In this document: positions 33,465 to 48,035 of the stretch, piece by piece
Numbering within the stretch: the first letter of the stretch is position 1
Layout of the letters: every line of letters starts with the position of its first letter
Assembly: GCA_050084515.1 (NCBI GenBank)
Contig: CM114271.1
Span: 65,844,001-65,908,000 of the forward strand
DNA: 64,000 bases
Direction of reading: 5' to 3'
DNA from: Blasia pusilla
Taxonomy: Eukaryota > Marchantiophyta > Marchantiopsida > Blasiales
Made by a program: the position numbers and the translations under genes
Notes under the pieces: generated by a model
What the model saw: the letters and a program-made list of their open reading frames with translations, nothing else
Told to the model about the DNA's origin: nothing
Database searches by the model: none

Positions 33465-34869
33465 ATTTCCAACATTAATCAATTTTTGCTACCAAATATG
33501 AACAAGGTTGTACACAAAGAAAGTCTGTGTCTATGGACATGTCTATATCTGCGGACTTATGCATTTTCGTCTCTCAAACGGACATGTCCATGCAGGCACG
33601 GGTGCCCGTGGCCCACACCCATGCCCGCCTCAGTTGTAACGTAGACCCAAGCTCAGCTAACCTACACCCATTCTGTAGCCCACATGAAACCCGCGTTTGG
33701 CCCGCACCGACCTTGGATCTCCTTAAGCTTACGGGTGTCCTCTAAGAAAATACCATGCACATGACACATGTCCATTTAAATCAATGAATTAAAAGAGATC
33801 AGAGGAGGATTTAAGTTAAGGAAGGGGAGAGTTTTTTTTTAATTTCATAACTCTTTAGGAGTAGAGATTAAATTAACTTTTTATTTCATGTTTTCATGTT
33901 TTGAAAATAGAAAGGGATGAAGATTTTAAGGTGTAAAAGAAAAATTAGTTCTAATGAACTCTTCTTAATTTTTTCCCTCAAATTTGAAAATGTAAAATTT
34001 TGAAAATATTAGATAGAGAAATTTAGTTTTCAATTTTTCCGAGGAAATTTAAATGAATATTTAAAAAATCAAGAAGGTGCACAAAGTGACGTTGGCATAA
34101 CTTATTATGCATTCTTACAATCTTCTTTTGCATTTTTCTTTTAGTCTTTCAGAGATCAAATTTATTTCTTTTTTCATTACCTTGCAAGTCTAGATTTTCT
34201 TTTCAAATCTGATATTTTCCTTCCCTTGGGAGTTTGAATTGTATTTTCAAATGTTATATTTTCCTCACTTAAACGTGTATTCACTTGCATATTGCTAGCA
34301 TTCTACAAGAGAGACCCCTTGTAGAGAATAGACACATTTCCAAGTTGTCATACAAGCGAACCCTAATACAATGCCAAGCCATCTAGCGCGCGCTTTAGGG
34401 TGCTACGATCTATGGGGAGGGGAATCTGGAAATAAAGGGGCAAAAGAGTTTTTTTTCTTTTCCATTCCTTTTCAGTCCTTATCCGCTTCCTTTTATGATG
34501 CTTTTTTAATTCAATTTAAAAAAAGTCTTCCTATCCGTATTCAAGCTTTGTATTATTTTTTTCCCCGAGGGGAGGCGAAGGACTCAAGGAGTAGGAATCT
34601 CCCTCGTGTAGGACTCGAACCCCCAATGGAACCAATTCTGCCCGGACGTAGATTCGTGTGCATGGGAAAAAGCAGAGGCCCTCTTTTGTAACGCTCTCGT
34701 TCGTAAAGTTCGTTAGAGTGTGTCTAAAGGGGAGGTATGGAGTAGTTGCACGGATGGTTAGGGCATCTGTTAGGGGGCGTGCGCGTTGCTAATACCTTTC
34801 CGTCCTTCCTTACTCCCCCCAACGTCCGCAAGGCCCAGTTAGCCGGTTCCGTGATCAGACGTGCGAGTG

Positions 34870-35670
34870 CTGCCCGCTGCCGGGGATGGCAAGATGCTGT
34901 GTCCGGACGGACTCGGGAGCAGCTTGTGGACGGCGATTCCCTCGCGGGCTCCGGAGGTCTGGTGGATGGCAAGTTCCGCAGCCCGGACCGGGGCAAGTTG
35001 AGGAAGGACTCCGGAGCTCTTTTTGGACGGCAAGTTCTTCGGCGTGGACTCTGGAGTTGTGGATGGAAAATTTGGTATGCCAGAACCGACTTGGAGCTCG
35101 TGTGGATGGATAGATCCTCTGCCCGGAGTCCCGTGCGGGGAAGGCAAAGTGGCTCTGCCCGGACATACTCCGGAGCTGTTGTGGATGGAGAAGTTCTGTG
35201 CCCGGACTCCGGGGATCTTGTGGATGGCAAATTTCCTCTGCCCGGAATCCGGAACTCTGATGGATGGCAAATTGCTATGCCCTGACCGACTCTGGATCTT
35301 TTGTGTGGATAGAGGAGAGCTCCTGTTTCCCTCTCTCTCACTCCGAAGATCTGGTACACGGCGGATTTCTCTGCCCGGACCTACTCCGGAGCTGCTGTAG
35401 ATGGAAGCTCCTTCCCCGGACTTCGGAGCTCTGGTGGATGGCAAAGTGCTCTTCCCAGACCGACTCCGGAGCTCTGGTAGACGGCAAATATCTCTACCTG
35501 GACCGATTCCGGAGATCGTGTGGATAGGATGCTCCCCTAGCCTGGCCTACGGAGCTACGGAGGATGGCAAGTTCCTCTGCCCGGACGCCACAGCTCTCAT
35601 GGATGGAACCCTGAAGTGTCCGCACTCCGCAGGTCCTAGGGACGGCAAATTCCTGGTGGCCTGACCAACT
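34870..35670. repeat. About 42-bp minisatellite, roughly 19 units
   Basis: Degenerate units carry 'ccggagctc', a variable part, 'gtggatggcaaattcc' and 'tctgcccgga'. The spacing of 'ggatggcaa' is mostly 35-45 bp. Because the common length is near 42, a multiple of three, several frames on both strands stay open for up to about 210 codons. The plus strand repeatedly gives peptides like LVDGKFLCPD. The phase drifts between units, so I do not call a gene. It lies about 620 bp beyond the stop codon of AK6. Confidence 0.85.
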
Positions 35671-36291
35671 AGGTACTTCTCATAGATGGAACGCTTGCGG
35701 AAGTCCAGGAATTTGAAGGCACTCGGTAATCAGGGTTGGAGTTTGTGAGAAGTTCAAAATCTACAAGGATGGTGTTCGTATATTGAGCGAGGGATATCAT
35801 ATCATCAGCCAGAATTCCATGGAATTACTCCGGATTTTGAGGACCGAGCTTTGGAGATGCAGAGCTGTGGACAGATTCTCAAGGGAGCCACAAACTCGAG
35901 CTTTCTTTCCAGAATCAAGCTGACGACCGCTCGACAATCAAGATTAGCATTGCTTGCAGTGGGCTTTGCATGCCACAGAAACATTCACTGGGCTGGGCAT
36001 GCTGCAGTTGAAGTATTGGAGTGCGGCTCTTCTATATCATATCCTCTGCAGAACAGCTGCCTCTAGATCCTTATGACTGGCAATCCGGTACAGAAATGTA
36101 TGACTACATCTGATTGAGGGGTGAAGTTGAGTGAAGAAAGGCATACAGCGAAGGAAAGCTATCAGATCTTGACCAACAAATTTGTACATCTTATCTGTTC
36201 ATACTCATCACATAACTCTGAAATGTAATCCACACAGCCCTGAGTGAGCAGGGCTCTGGCAATACTACGGGAGTTGAACAATATTGTAGTA
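35671..36291. other. Region downstream of AK6
   Basis: Unique sequence between the minisatellite and the AK6 stop codon. On the minus strand it would hold the AK6 3' untranslated region and polyadenylation site, which I cannot place exactly. A plus-strand frame at 35851-36066 has no recognisable domain. Confidence 0.5.
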
Positions 36292-39264
<2,973 letters not shown>

Positions 39265-39559
39265 CTCTCCCTTCCTCCTACACCGCTTCTCTTCCTCTTC
39301 CCCAACCTCGCGATCCCCCTTCTGCTCCTTCCTCCTCTCCCGGACCTCACGACGCGCCTTTAGGTTTGGCGGTAAAAGCAGAGCTCCATACGACTGCACC
39401 GCCGAACTCAATTGATGAATAGCACCGCCTCCTCATCCGCTACTGCTGCGCTCTCGCTCTGCGTGATCTTTGGCGGCATGAGGAGGGGAAAGCTTGGGGT
39501 GTAGAGGGAGGACGCAGCGATCCTGCAGTGAGAACCGGTTGCAGGAGCAGCGGAGGATT

Positions 39560-41500
39560 GATTGAGTATGCACTCTCTAGAATATTCCTGTGCGGTCTTC
39601 CTTTTCCTGAAGTTCCCTCGCTTACTCGCTTTTGGAAATCCCGTCACCTGCTACCAGAATTCTCCGACACTCTCGCATCGCCATGCAGAAGCCTTGGAGG
39701 CGTAGCAGTAAGGGCCGATTGAGCATGTGATCGCTAGAATATTCCTGCGCTTCCTTTCATTTCCTCTAGTGCCGCCTGCAGGCTTTCTCCAATCGCCTGC
39801 CACCGGAGTTCTCTAATCCGCCTTATTCCTCCACCTGCGGAGGTGGAGTAGTAAGGGGACGGCTTGAGTATGTGACGTCCAGAATATTCATGAGCTTCCT
39901 TTCATTTATTTTCATTTCCTCTAGTTCTTGGTCTCTCCCATCGTCTCCTACCAGAATTTCCTGCGCGGGTTGCAGATGGAGCGGATGTGGAGAAGGTGAC
40001 TTGTGATAGCTTGAATATTCCTGGCCCTCTTTTCATTTCCTCTAGTTCCTGATCCCTCCCATTTCCTGCTACCTGAATTCTCCAAACCTCTCAAGGCAGC
40101 GGAGGTGGAGAAATGAAGGCCGATTCATGTGATTCCTTTCATTTCCTCTAGTTCCTGCTGTCGCATCGCCTACCAGCAGAACCTGGGTGGGTTGCAGCCG
40201 ATCCAGCTTGCGAGCCCTAGAATATTCCTGTAATTCATTTCATTTACTCTAGTTTTCTCTAGTTCCTGCTACCTGAATTCTCCAAACATCTTGAAGCAGC
40301 GGAGGTGAAGGGCGCCCGTTGAGCTTGTTTAGTCCTGAATATTCATGTGCGTTCTTTCCTTGATTTTCATTTCCTCTAGGTCCTAATCTCTCCCATCGTC
40401 TATTACCAGAATTTCAGAATCTGTTGCTGCGCCTTGCGCGGTTGCAGAAATAGAACGCGAAGATGCACTTGGATAAAAACGAGTGATGGAAAACCCATCG
40501 GAATTACAAAAGAGGGGGACTCAAAGAGTCAAAACCTGAAGACCAGAAAAGGAAGAAGGGGGCATTCCCCCCCCTAACGATGAAACTCACCAACAGCAGA
40601 GACAATATCAGCAACAACAAGAGAGCTATGACTACTACTAAGTGGGCCTCTAGCGCGGCGTCTCCCCCGACTGAGCCGCCGCGCAAAATCCCATTAGCCT
40701 GGGCACGCTGTAACGCTATGGAGACCAGCTGCCTGTCTGAATCTCGCAGTAGCTAAGGACAACCCATTTCTCAGTGGAGATGATGGCGCGATCCGTGAAC
40801 GAAGTCGAACCTCTCCCCCATAGCCCCATATATATCTGTATGGCGAGGGGATGAAGATGTGTCCCTCGTGTAGTCGATCATTTGTAGATATGTGTCTTCT
40901 TCGCCGCCGCCCTTTTGCCGCCGCTCCTTGTAGCATTCGCCCTTGGGCCACCACTTGGGCTCGACTTGCCTCCGCGTAGGATCTGTGACTACCACGTCCG
41001 CCACAACCACCTCAGCCTCACGTGTCATGTAGAGATCGGCACGAATGAGGGAATCCCGCATGGAGTAGTGCCTCTCTCTCTGCACATGGAAGACACTCTC
41101 CCGAACAATACTGAACATGATATCCCGCACTGCATCGTGAGTGGCTATCCTCTCACCCCCAACTGGACAGCGTGCAGAAATAGCGGGGATGGACAACTAG
41201 TCGTTCGAGCTTGTGATCTTATATCGTGTAATTCCTTTCATTTTCTCTGGATCCTGCTCTCTCCCACCGCCCGCTACCAGAATCTACCAAACTTCTTGCT
41301 GCGTCCTGTGCGACTTGCAAAAGCTGCGGCGGTGGATAGGTGAGGGCCAATTGCGCATGCGATAAATACAATAATCTTGTGCTTCCTTTCCTTCCATGCG
41401 TCAAGTTCTCGCTTTTGGAGATTCCGTTGTCATCTCCCATCGCCTCATGCGACCTTAATCAGAATTATCCGAAACATCAACTCGATCGCCCCCCCTCGCG
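39560..41500. repeat. Degenerate tandem array upstream of AK6
   Basis: Units of about 110-150 bp share 'agaatattcctg', 'tttcatttcctctagttcctg', 'ctaccagaattctcc' and 'gcagcggaggtgga'. Starts of the 'gaatattc' motif lie at about 39,578, 39,738, 39,881, 40,012, 40,220 and 40,343, with two more diverged units after the inserted LINE (about 41,210 and 41,360). The array begins about 300 bp upstream of the AK6 start codon, so it may overlap the promoter region. Confidence 0.8.
40454..41172 (-). mobile_element. LINE-type 3' end (copy B) with 11-bp target duplication
   Basis: Inserted into the tandem array and flanked by the direct repeat TGCAGAAATAG at 40443-40453 and 41173-41183. On the minus strand it encodes CPVGGERIATHDAV, MTREAEVVVADVVVTDPTR and, after a frame change, the remainder of the same C-terminal domain, so it is a frameshifted, 5'-truncated copy. 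The element's 3' end lies at the left, with 'gtgatggaaaaccc' and no poly(A) run at the junction, only 'cacttggataaaaacg'. The target duplication defines both ends exactly. Confidence 0.88.
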
Positions 41501-41559
41501 GAACGCGCTTCTCAATCGCCCTCCTTATTAAAAACTGACCCTAAACCCTAAACGTCACT

Positions 41560-42455
41560 CGCCCCCCGAGTTACCGTGGAACCAGATCACCCCCCCAAAC
41601 CTGTGGTAACGGGTAGAACGGCACTTTCCCAGCCGGTAAACCCAACGTTCTTCTAAACAGGGATAGGGCCGCAAGTCGGGAGGTAGCTGGGTGGGTCACG
41701 CCCAGCCTAGGAGGAGTGTCGCCGGAGCCTGGATCCACTTGGTGTGCATTTGGCACGCTGTCCAGTTGGGGGTGAGAGGATAGCCACTCACGATGCGGTG
41801 CGGGATATCATGTTCATTGCTCGGGAGAGTGGCTTCCATGTCAGAGAGAGAGGCACTACTCTTGCGGGATTCCCTCATTCGTGCCGATCTCTACATGACA
41901 CGTGAGGTGAGGTGGTTGTGGCGGGCGTGGTATCCCAGATCCTACGCGGGAGGCGGGAGCCCAAGTGGTGGCCCAAGGGCGAATGCTACAAGGAGGCGGC
42001 GGGCGGCGGCGAAGAAGACACATATCTCTGATCGACTACGAGGACACATCTTCATCCCCCTGGCCATAGAGATGTATGGGGCTATGGGGGGAGAGGTTCG
42101 ACTCGTTCATACGGATGCGCCCATCATCTCCACTCGAGAAATGGGTTGTCCTTAGCTACTACGATTTCAGTATTGTAGGGCGTGGTCTCCATAAGCGTTG
42201 CAGCGTGCCCAGGCCAATGGGATTTTTTGGCGGGCTCAGGCTATGGGAGACGCCGGCGCTAGAGGCCCACTTAGTAGTAGTCATAGCTCTCTTGTTGTTC
42301 TTGATAGCGTTAGGGGGAATGCCCCCTTCTTCCTTCTGGTTGTGTTGTGGCCTTGAGGTTTTGACTCTTTGTGTCCCCCTCTTTTGTACTTCCGATGGGT
42401 TTTCCATCACTCGTTTTTATCGAAGTGCATCTTTCGCCTAGGAGGAAGGTGAAGA
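41560..42455 (+). mobile_element. LINE-type 3' end (copy C), opposite orientation
   Basis: Plus-strand relative of copy B, with HDAVRDIMF-, RADLYMTRE- and PLAIEMYGAMG-type coding segments at 41,780-42,110 broken by frame changes. The tail runs 'gggttttccatcactcgtttttatc' to about 42,440. It extends about 200 bp further 5' than copy B ('gggtagaacggcac', 'ggaggtagctgggtgggtcacg'). Three telomere-like units (CCCTAAA) sit at about 41,530-41,552 just upstream. No target duplication could be assigned. Confidence 0.7.
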
Positions 42456-42647
42456 GTGGGAGGTACATACGTGCACCTGCTAAATGCGGGTGGGCATTAA
42501 GGCCGGTCGTTTCCATAGGGGACGCGTCGAGCAAAGCGGAGAGGGCGAACCCGCAGCGGTTTGAGATCCGAGAGGAAAGGAAAGGAGAGTTGGGTAGAGG
42601 AAGTAAGATGCGGCACGAGGCGTGTAGAGGGAGAGCTACACCTGCAT

Positions 42648-43400
42648 CACTAGAAGAAATCTCTGGTTTTATGAATAGGTTATATGATTCATATGAGTCA
42701 TATTTCACATACCACGATTAACAATAACTGACGACTATTTTAGACACAAAAGCCAAGTCATATTTGTTTGGAGACTAGGTTAACTAGGATGGTCAGCTTA
42801 GATGGAGGTTGGTATATGACTCGAGGATGTACTCATGAGGCCATGACTGACACGTCACTCAGATGATGTGGAATAATGACACATCATCAATGACATGGAC
42901 TATGTAGTGTGATGTGTGACTGATGACATGGACTATTGCTGTGACATGTCACTGATGATGTGGACTTGAGTATGACTCATCTAGTCATATGTGTATATTT
43001 TTCTAGTCACCACCAACGACTCCTTTAATCATGGTTGGTGTGCAAAAGTTCAGAATATCCTATCAAAATGCACCAAGTGTACTCCATTCAGTTATAGTTG
43101 GCAACTCATGTAGTCATTTTATTTTATTGAAATGTTGGTATGGACTCATGTAGTCATGCACTATGACTACAAGAGTAGAGTTACATGAGTACTATAAAAG
43201 CGGACAAAACTGGTTTAGTCACGAAGATGTGACTATGTGAGCAGCGGAAATTATGTAGTCATTGCAACAAAACTGCATGAGTCATACAATTATGACTAGA
43301 GAGAACTTGAAGCTTACTACTTTAGTTTTTTAACGGTATTGTGCAAGTTATATTGATATGACTAGTGGGAATATGAATTTTCGATATTTTGGAATGTTTA
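42648..43400. repeat. Left subterminal repeats of the CACTA element
   Basis: More than a dozen copies of AGTCAT, ATGACT or GACTCAT in both orientations, e.g. 'catatgagtcatat', 'gactcatgtagtcatgc', 'tgcatgagtcatac'. In En/Spm elements such subterminal motifs bind the TNPA protein. The extent is approximate. Confidence 0.75.
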
Positions 43401-43974
43401 TTATGCCTTTTGAACGATGCAAGAATTAACCGATCTGAATTATTGAAATCCTCTTTTCCATTTATATGGTGAACACTTAAGCATTCACCTTAGCACATAG
43501 TATAATTTTGAAAAAAACGCACATAACTAAAACAACATCATATATCCAGAAACATGTCAACTCAACTATATGGAAGTAGCATACGAGCACTATGTTGTTA
43601 TATTGAGTAGTGGCATCTTGATTTAATCAAGAAACTACATGAATTTTCTCTGAGTTTAGAAAGAGATGTAATAAGAATGTCTTGCTACAAACGAAACATA
43701 CACAATCAATTAACCAAGCAAATAATGAAAACATACTCTTGAAAACAGATTTTGAGGGGTGGAATGTCACTAAAGAGTAGCTTCCATACACCAAATTACA
43801 AAATGAATCATTATTACATGGGGTTATAATCCAAAAATAGATTTTAAAAAAACAAAGATCAAATATAGTACGGTTTATGATCTCATCTTGAAAGAACAAG
43901 AGAGAATATGTCATCCATGAAAACAAAGTTATTGCACCTTAGATAGTTGGGTGCCAAAAGAAAAGACTACTCTA

Positions 43975-46900
43975 CTAAATCACCTTTCTCATATGCATCT
44001 CTGGCCAAAGCATGCTTGAGCCAAGAGCATCACCAAATATTTCTTGTGCAGGTTTGTCTATCAAATTCGGCATCCACAAAGCATTAACTGGTTCGAACAC
44101 CTCGTTTAGATCAACCCTCACCACGCCTAAGGGGATGTCTTTGGCATGGAACTTGTCTCTTCCACCAAAACCTGATATAACTCTTGACCCAAGCACCATC
44201 CTACTCAACTTTGGCTTGGTGAGTAATACGTGATCACCAATTCGTAACTAAAAAAATACACAAGCATTTAGTTAGTATCAATTCAAATTCTTTCCACATG
44301 CATTTGCACCATTATTCTGAAAATAAAAAATTGCTATGATATACCTATTTGAAAGACCATCCCCATTTTGGAAGATGATGCGAAAAGTTCACAAGTCCTA
44401 GACGACCATTTGACTGTCCACAACAAGAAATATCAGTGTCGTCATATAAACCTTGAATAGAAGAGGCCATTATAGATGAGATAAATTACCTTAGTTATTT
44501 TCTTAGACGAGCCTGGTCTGATTTCACTTTCTTGCTCATTCAAACCATCGGATTGTAGCCTAGACTTCTGTCTTTTGGCTGGTGATGATTTGGCTTGGCT
44601 ATCCATACTCACATTTTCTGCACATTATGCACGACAAAGTCCATTCAACGTTGTAGGAAGAAATGAGTATTGTTTTGTGGATAGTTTGAAAACTACGCCA
44701 CAGATAAATTCATTATGCCAAGGATGACATACTTACGAGTGATTCGAGTATCACTATCTGCACTTTCTGTGGAACTTCTCCTTTTGTTGCTCCGTTCTGG
44801 CACTTCAACAAACAACCCAAGTATTGAGAAATGAATTGTAAAACCAGATTCTTCACTTCAACAAGTAATTATATTATAAGACCCTACATCTAGTGAAGCT
44901 AAACTCTCTACTTACAACCAGATTGTGTAGTTGCCATTGCCTCTTTTTGTGTGGAGATCTTCCTCTTCCCTAATTGTCCGGCTGTAGACGTTGGTATAGG
45001 TTCAACAGTGACTGTAAGTTACTCAAAATAAAAGTCAGTTGTGAAATACTCATGTTGAAAAGGACAAGTAGTTATAACCATTGAAAATCAAGGGCGGGAG
45101 AATGAGAATGGGTTACCTGATGTGACCTTCTCATCCGTTGTTGCATATGGTTGAGAATTGGATGGCGGGGAACTAGAAATGTGGTGTGGTGTTGAAGACA
45201 CATCCTTTGAAGTAATTTTGGATACCATTTCCATGAGTACACTTTATGCTTTGTTCTGCCGTTCCATTTGCAACTTCACTTCATCTAAATCTGCGCTCCA
45301 CTTCTTTTCCACTTCTTCCAATTGAATAGTGAATCTAGATTCCACACTTTGCATATATAATCCAACGATCAATTAGGTACCAAAAAACTATGGTTTTGCA
45401 ATTACACACTCAGATACAACCATGATACTAACACCATAATTCAACATAATTAAGGATATGATACTAACTCCATGACCCAATCAGGTGAAGGTCATAACAC
45501 TAGCCATATCAAGCCAACGGGTAAGTAAAGAGTTATGCATTTACATTAACCGATGAACTCAATTGTGTGAAACCTGGTTGCTTAGGCAACTTGTTTCTCT
45601 CCATACATTCTAGCCCCGTGCCCAAGGACTCCTTTGAGGTATGTTGTTGCACCTGCACATGCTCCTTAAATACATAAATTATGAAATTCATGCATGTGAA
45701 AGGGTTCAATGAAAATATGGAAATGAAGCAATAATGGAAGTTTTCTACCATTATATAACTTAAGCAAGAAAACTAGGGAATGCCAAGATGACTTACATTA
45801 AGTCCATCTAAACCTGCACGGTTGGAGAAATTCAAAGTCTGGACCTTGGCCCTTGCTCGAGCCATCTTTTCTGCCTTCATTTTGCCCTCCTCGGAGAGCC
45901 AATAATCTACTAATCGATTCCATGACTCCTCATCGGTATCAAGGTGGCACGGGATAGCGTGATGAGCCCCATGTAATGTCCAATAGTTCTTGACATTGGA
46001 TCGCTCGATTTTCAATAGTTGTGCTATTTTTTTCTTCATGAAATCAAGCGAAAGAGATGATGCACCAACATATGTGTATGCCTCAAGGATGTGATTCTGA
46101 ACAGCAGCCATGCTGATAGAATTCTGTTTACTAATCTCAATCCATGATAAGTCCAAGTACCTCATCACCCATACCTTCAATTCATTTAGCCAAAGCTCAT
46201 AACCTAGAACTCTAGGCGACGGAATACCATTTGGCATGAGCTCACATCTAGGTTTTAAGTTCTGCTCCTTCCTAATGGAGACATCACGAGTCCACAAATC
46301 ACGCTTTGTGCGACTCTCCCGTTCTCCTACAAATACACCACCATCCTAATTCTCAGATGTCAAAAATGTAGGGCCGACGACTTTAAACTCACCAAATCAT
46401 AATTATGTTAAACTATATTAACTATAAGACCAACTTATACTAGTAACAGTTTCACACCTTTCATAATACAACAACCTATTCAATATAAATTTGCAAACTC
46501 GGAACCAAGTAAGAAGTTACCTTTAGATGCACCTGCTTGCGGGGTCAAATTTTCTGATGGGCTTGGTGTTGCGCAAGATTGAGACCTACTACGGTATAAT
46601 TCGTCGTCCGTATTCCCTTTGGCCAATGGAGGTGCCAACGGTGTTGGGGGCGGCGGTTGGGATGGCCCATGTCCCTTGTGTCCACAAAAGAAATACAATT
46701 AGCTAGCTAGACTTCCAATTAATTGAATTCCCGTGTGCAAAACAAGAAAGGGCAGAATAGTAAGCCTACTTACCCATGGGGATGGGATATTCATGGATGA
46801 TTGAGCTCCATTGGTCCATGGTGGTTGAAATTGACTTCCATAACCCATCGGTGATTGCATCATCATAGGTACACACCATGGCATCTGGCTTTGTGCCCAT

Positions 46901-47807
46901 GGGGGTGGAAGAGGGGGATATGCTTGCGAAGGCATTACGGGTTGTGATGGAGTTCCATCCATGGGCTGCACATGTAAGTAAATTTGTAAGTAAACTAAAC
47001 TAGAGAGCATTTGATGAATAAAGATTAGTGAAGTCATAATGGCAGACTTCTACCACTCAATTTATTACATACCAATCATACATATAGAGATAGTTGAATA
47101 TTTATCCATGTCTACAATTATATCACCGCATCGTTTGTATTGGTGGAATTTCGTACACTTCCTTGTTTGGATGGTTTGACTAGACGCTCCTTTGCTTGAG
47201 GCTATTCAAAAGAGACATCTCATTGTGAGTTAACACAGTATTCATAATTCTGAAATCTGAAGAGAGTAGCGAAACAACAAGATGTAAAGAGAAAGTACCC
47301 TCCCATCCTCCAGCCACAAGTCGTCATCCTCTTCAGCCCCCAAGAAGTCCATCTCAAGGAGTGGATTATAATAGGGATCTTTGGAATCACTATCTGAACA
47401 ATCTTTTCGGGTCTCCTTGGGGATTACACTTTGGTTAGTGGCCTTCTCCTCCAACCGTGAGTTGCGTCTTTGTGGAAGAGAAGGATTCCAAAATGGCAAA
47501 GGCTTGCGCTCCTTCACAACCCTTAGAGCACTAAACCTTCAAAATATGATCATAAAATTTTTGTCATATTTCCTAATGTACAACCACTATATGAACATGA
47601 TACACTTGACCAAATAAAGCAAAAGAAAAAGGTTATCCAAGATCATACTTACCAATCCTTTAACCCACCAAGCAACTCTGCCTCTTTGGCCTTTCTCTCT
47701 CTCACTCTGCGATTCCTTTCTTCCTCGTATGGATTAGGACTTTGTTGAACATTATCTATACCATCCCAAGATGAACTCTGATTGGATTCCACGTTCTCAT
47801 CAGTCAT
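43975..47807 (-). pseudogene. CACTA second transposase gene (Transposase_24/Ptta-En-Spm type), multi-exon
   Basis: Exons that join in phase: 47653-47807 (from ATG, MTDENVESNQSSS), 47299-47521, 46774-46965 and 46521-46674 (Pro-rich), 45797-46326 (core), 45545-45652 (HTSKESLGTGLECMERNK); all introns are GT-AG. The core has TKRDLWTRDVSIRKEQ, NHILEAYTYVGASS and KNYWTLHGAHH, then EESWNRLVDYWLSEEG, matching the plant transposase family with the En/Spm second protein. A Glu/Lys-rich exon at about 45,122-45,358 looks coiled-coil and contains a TAA at 45244-45246 where CAA is likely. Further small exons lead to the last one, ending MRKVI, TAG at 43975. By analogy with TNPA it would bind subterminal repeats. 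The single stop makes it a probable pseudogene. Confidence 0.75.
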
Positions 47808-48035
47808 ATCACGTACACCGTTCCAAGCGCCTCCCTCCCTCTGTAGACAACAAGTTAGCAAGAGTAACACCTAAATTGACAGCAATTTAAGAGTTCTACT
47901 TGTTGCCATAGAGTTTCATTCCATTATGCCCAACAACACTAGAATTCACTTACATCCTCATAATAGAAGTTAATTATTTGAATCATACCCAAAAAAACAC
48001 AATGATGAGTACCAAAGAAACAACTATGAATTAAT

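Larger units (their letters stand above)
32704..34869. other. AT-rich spacer, with a GC-richer end
   Basis: Mostly AT-rich and without a recognisable gene. It contains a short open fragment at 33084-33335 and a hairpin at 33422-33464, listed separately. From about 34,370 composition rises; that end contains short frames on the plus strand with no recognisable product. The right part leads into the 42-bp minisatellite. Confidence 0.5.

Noticed and set aside
34560-34700. Possible tRNA or organelle-derived fragment on the minus strand ('ggttcgagtcc')
   Set aside because: Only a T-arm-like string is visible; stem pairing is imperfect and no D-arm, anticodon arm or acceptor stem could be placed. 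Organelle origin cannot be judged without a search.
34724-35664. Several 90-210 codon frames on both strands
   Set aside because: They coincide with the 42-bp minisatellite, overlap on both strands, and unit phase drifts.
39408-39647. Upstream extension of AK6 or a divergent gene
   Set aside because: The in-frame extension upstream of 39,264 has no ATG, and the next frames overlap the tandem array and resemble nothing known.
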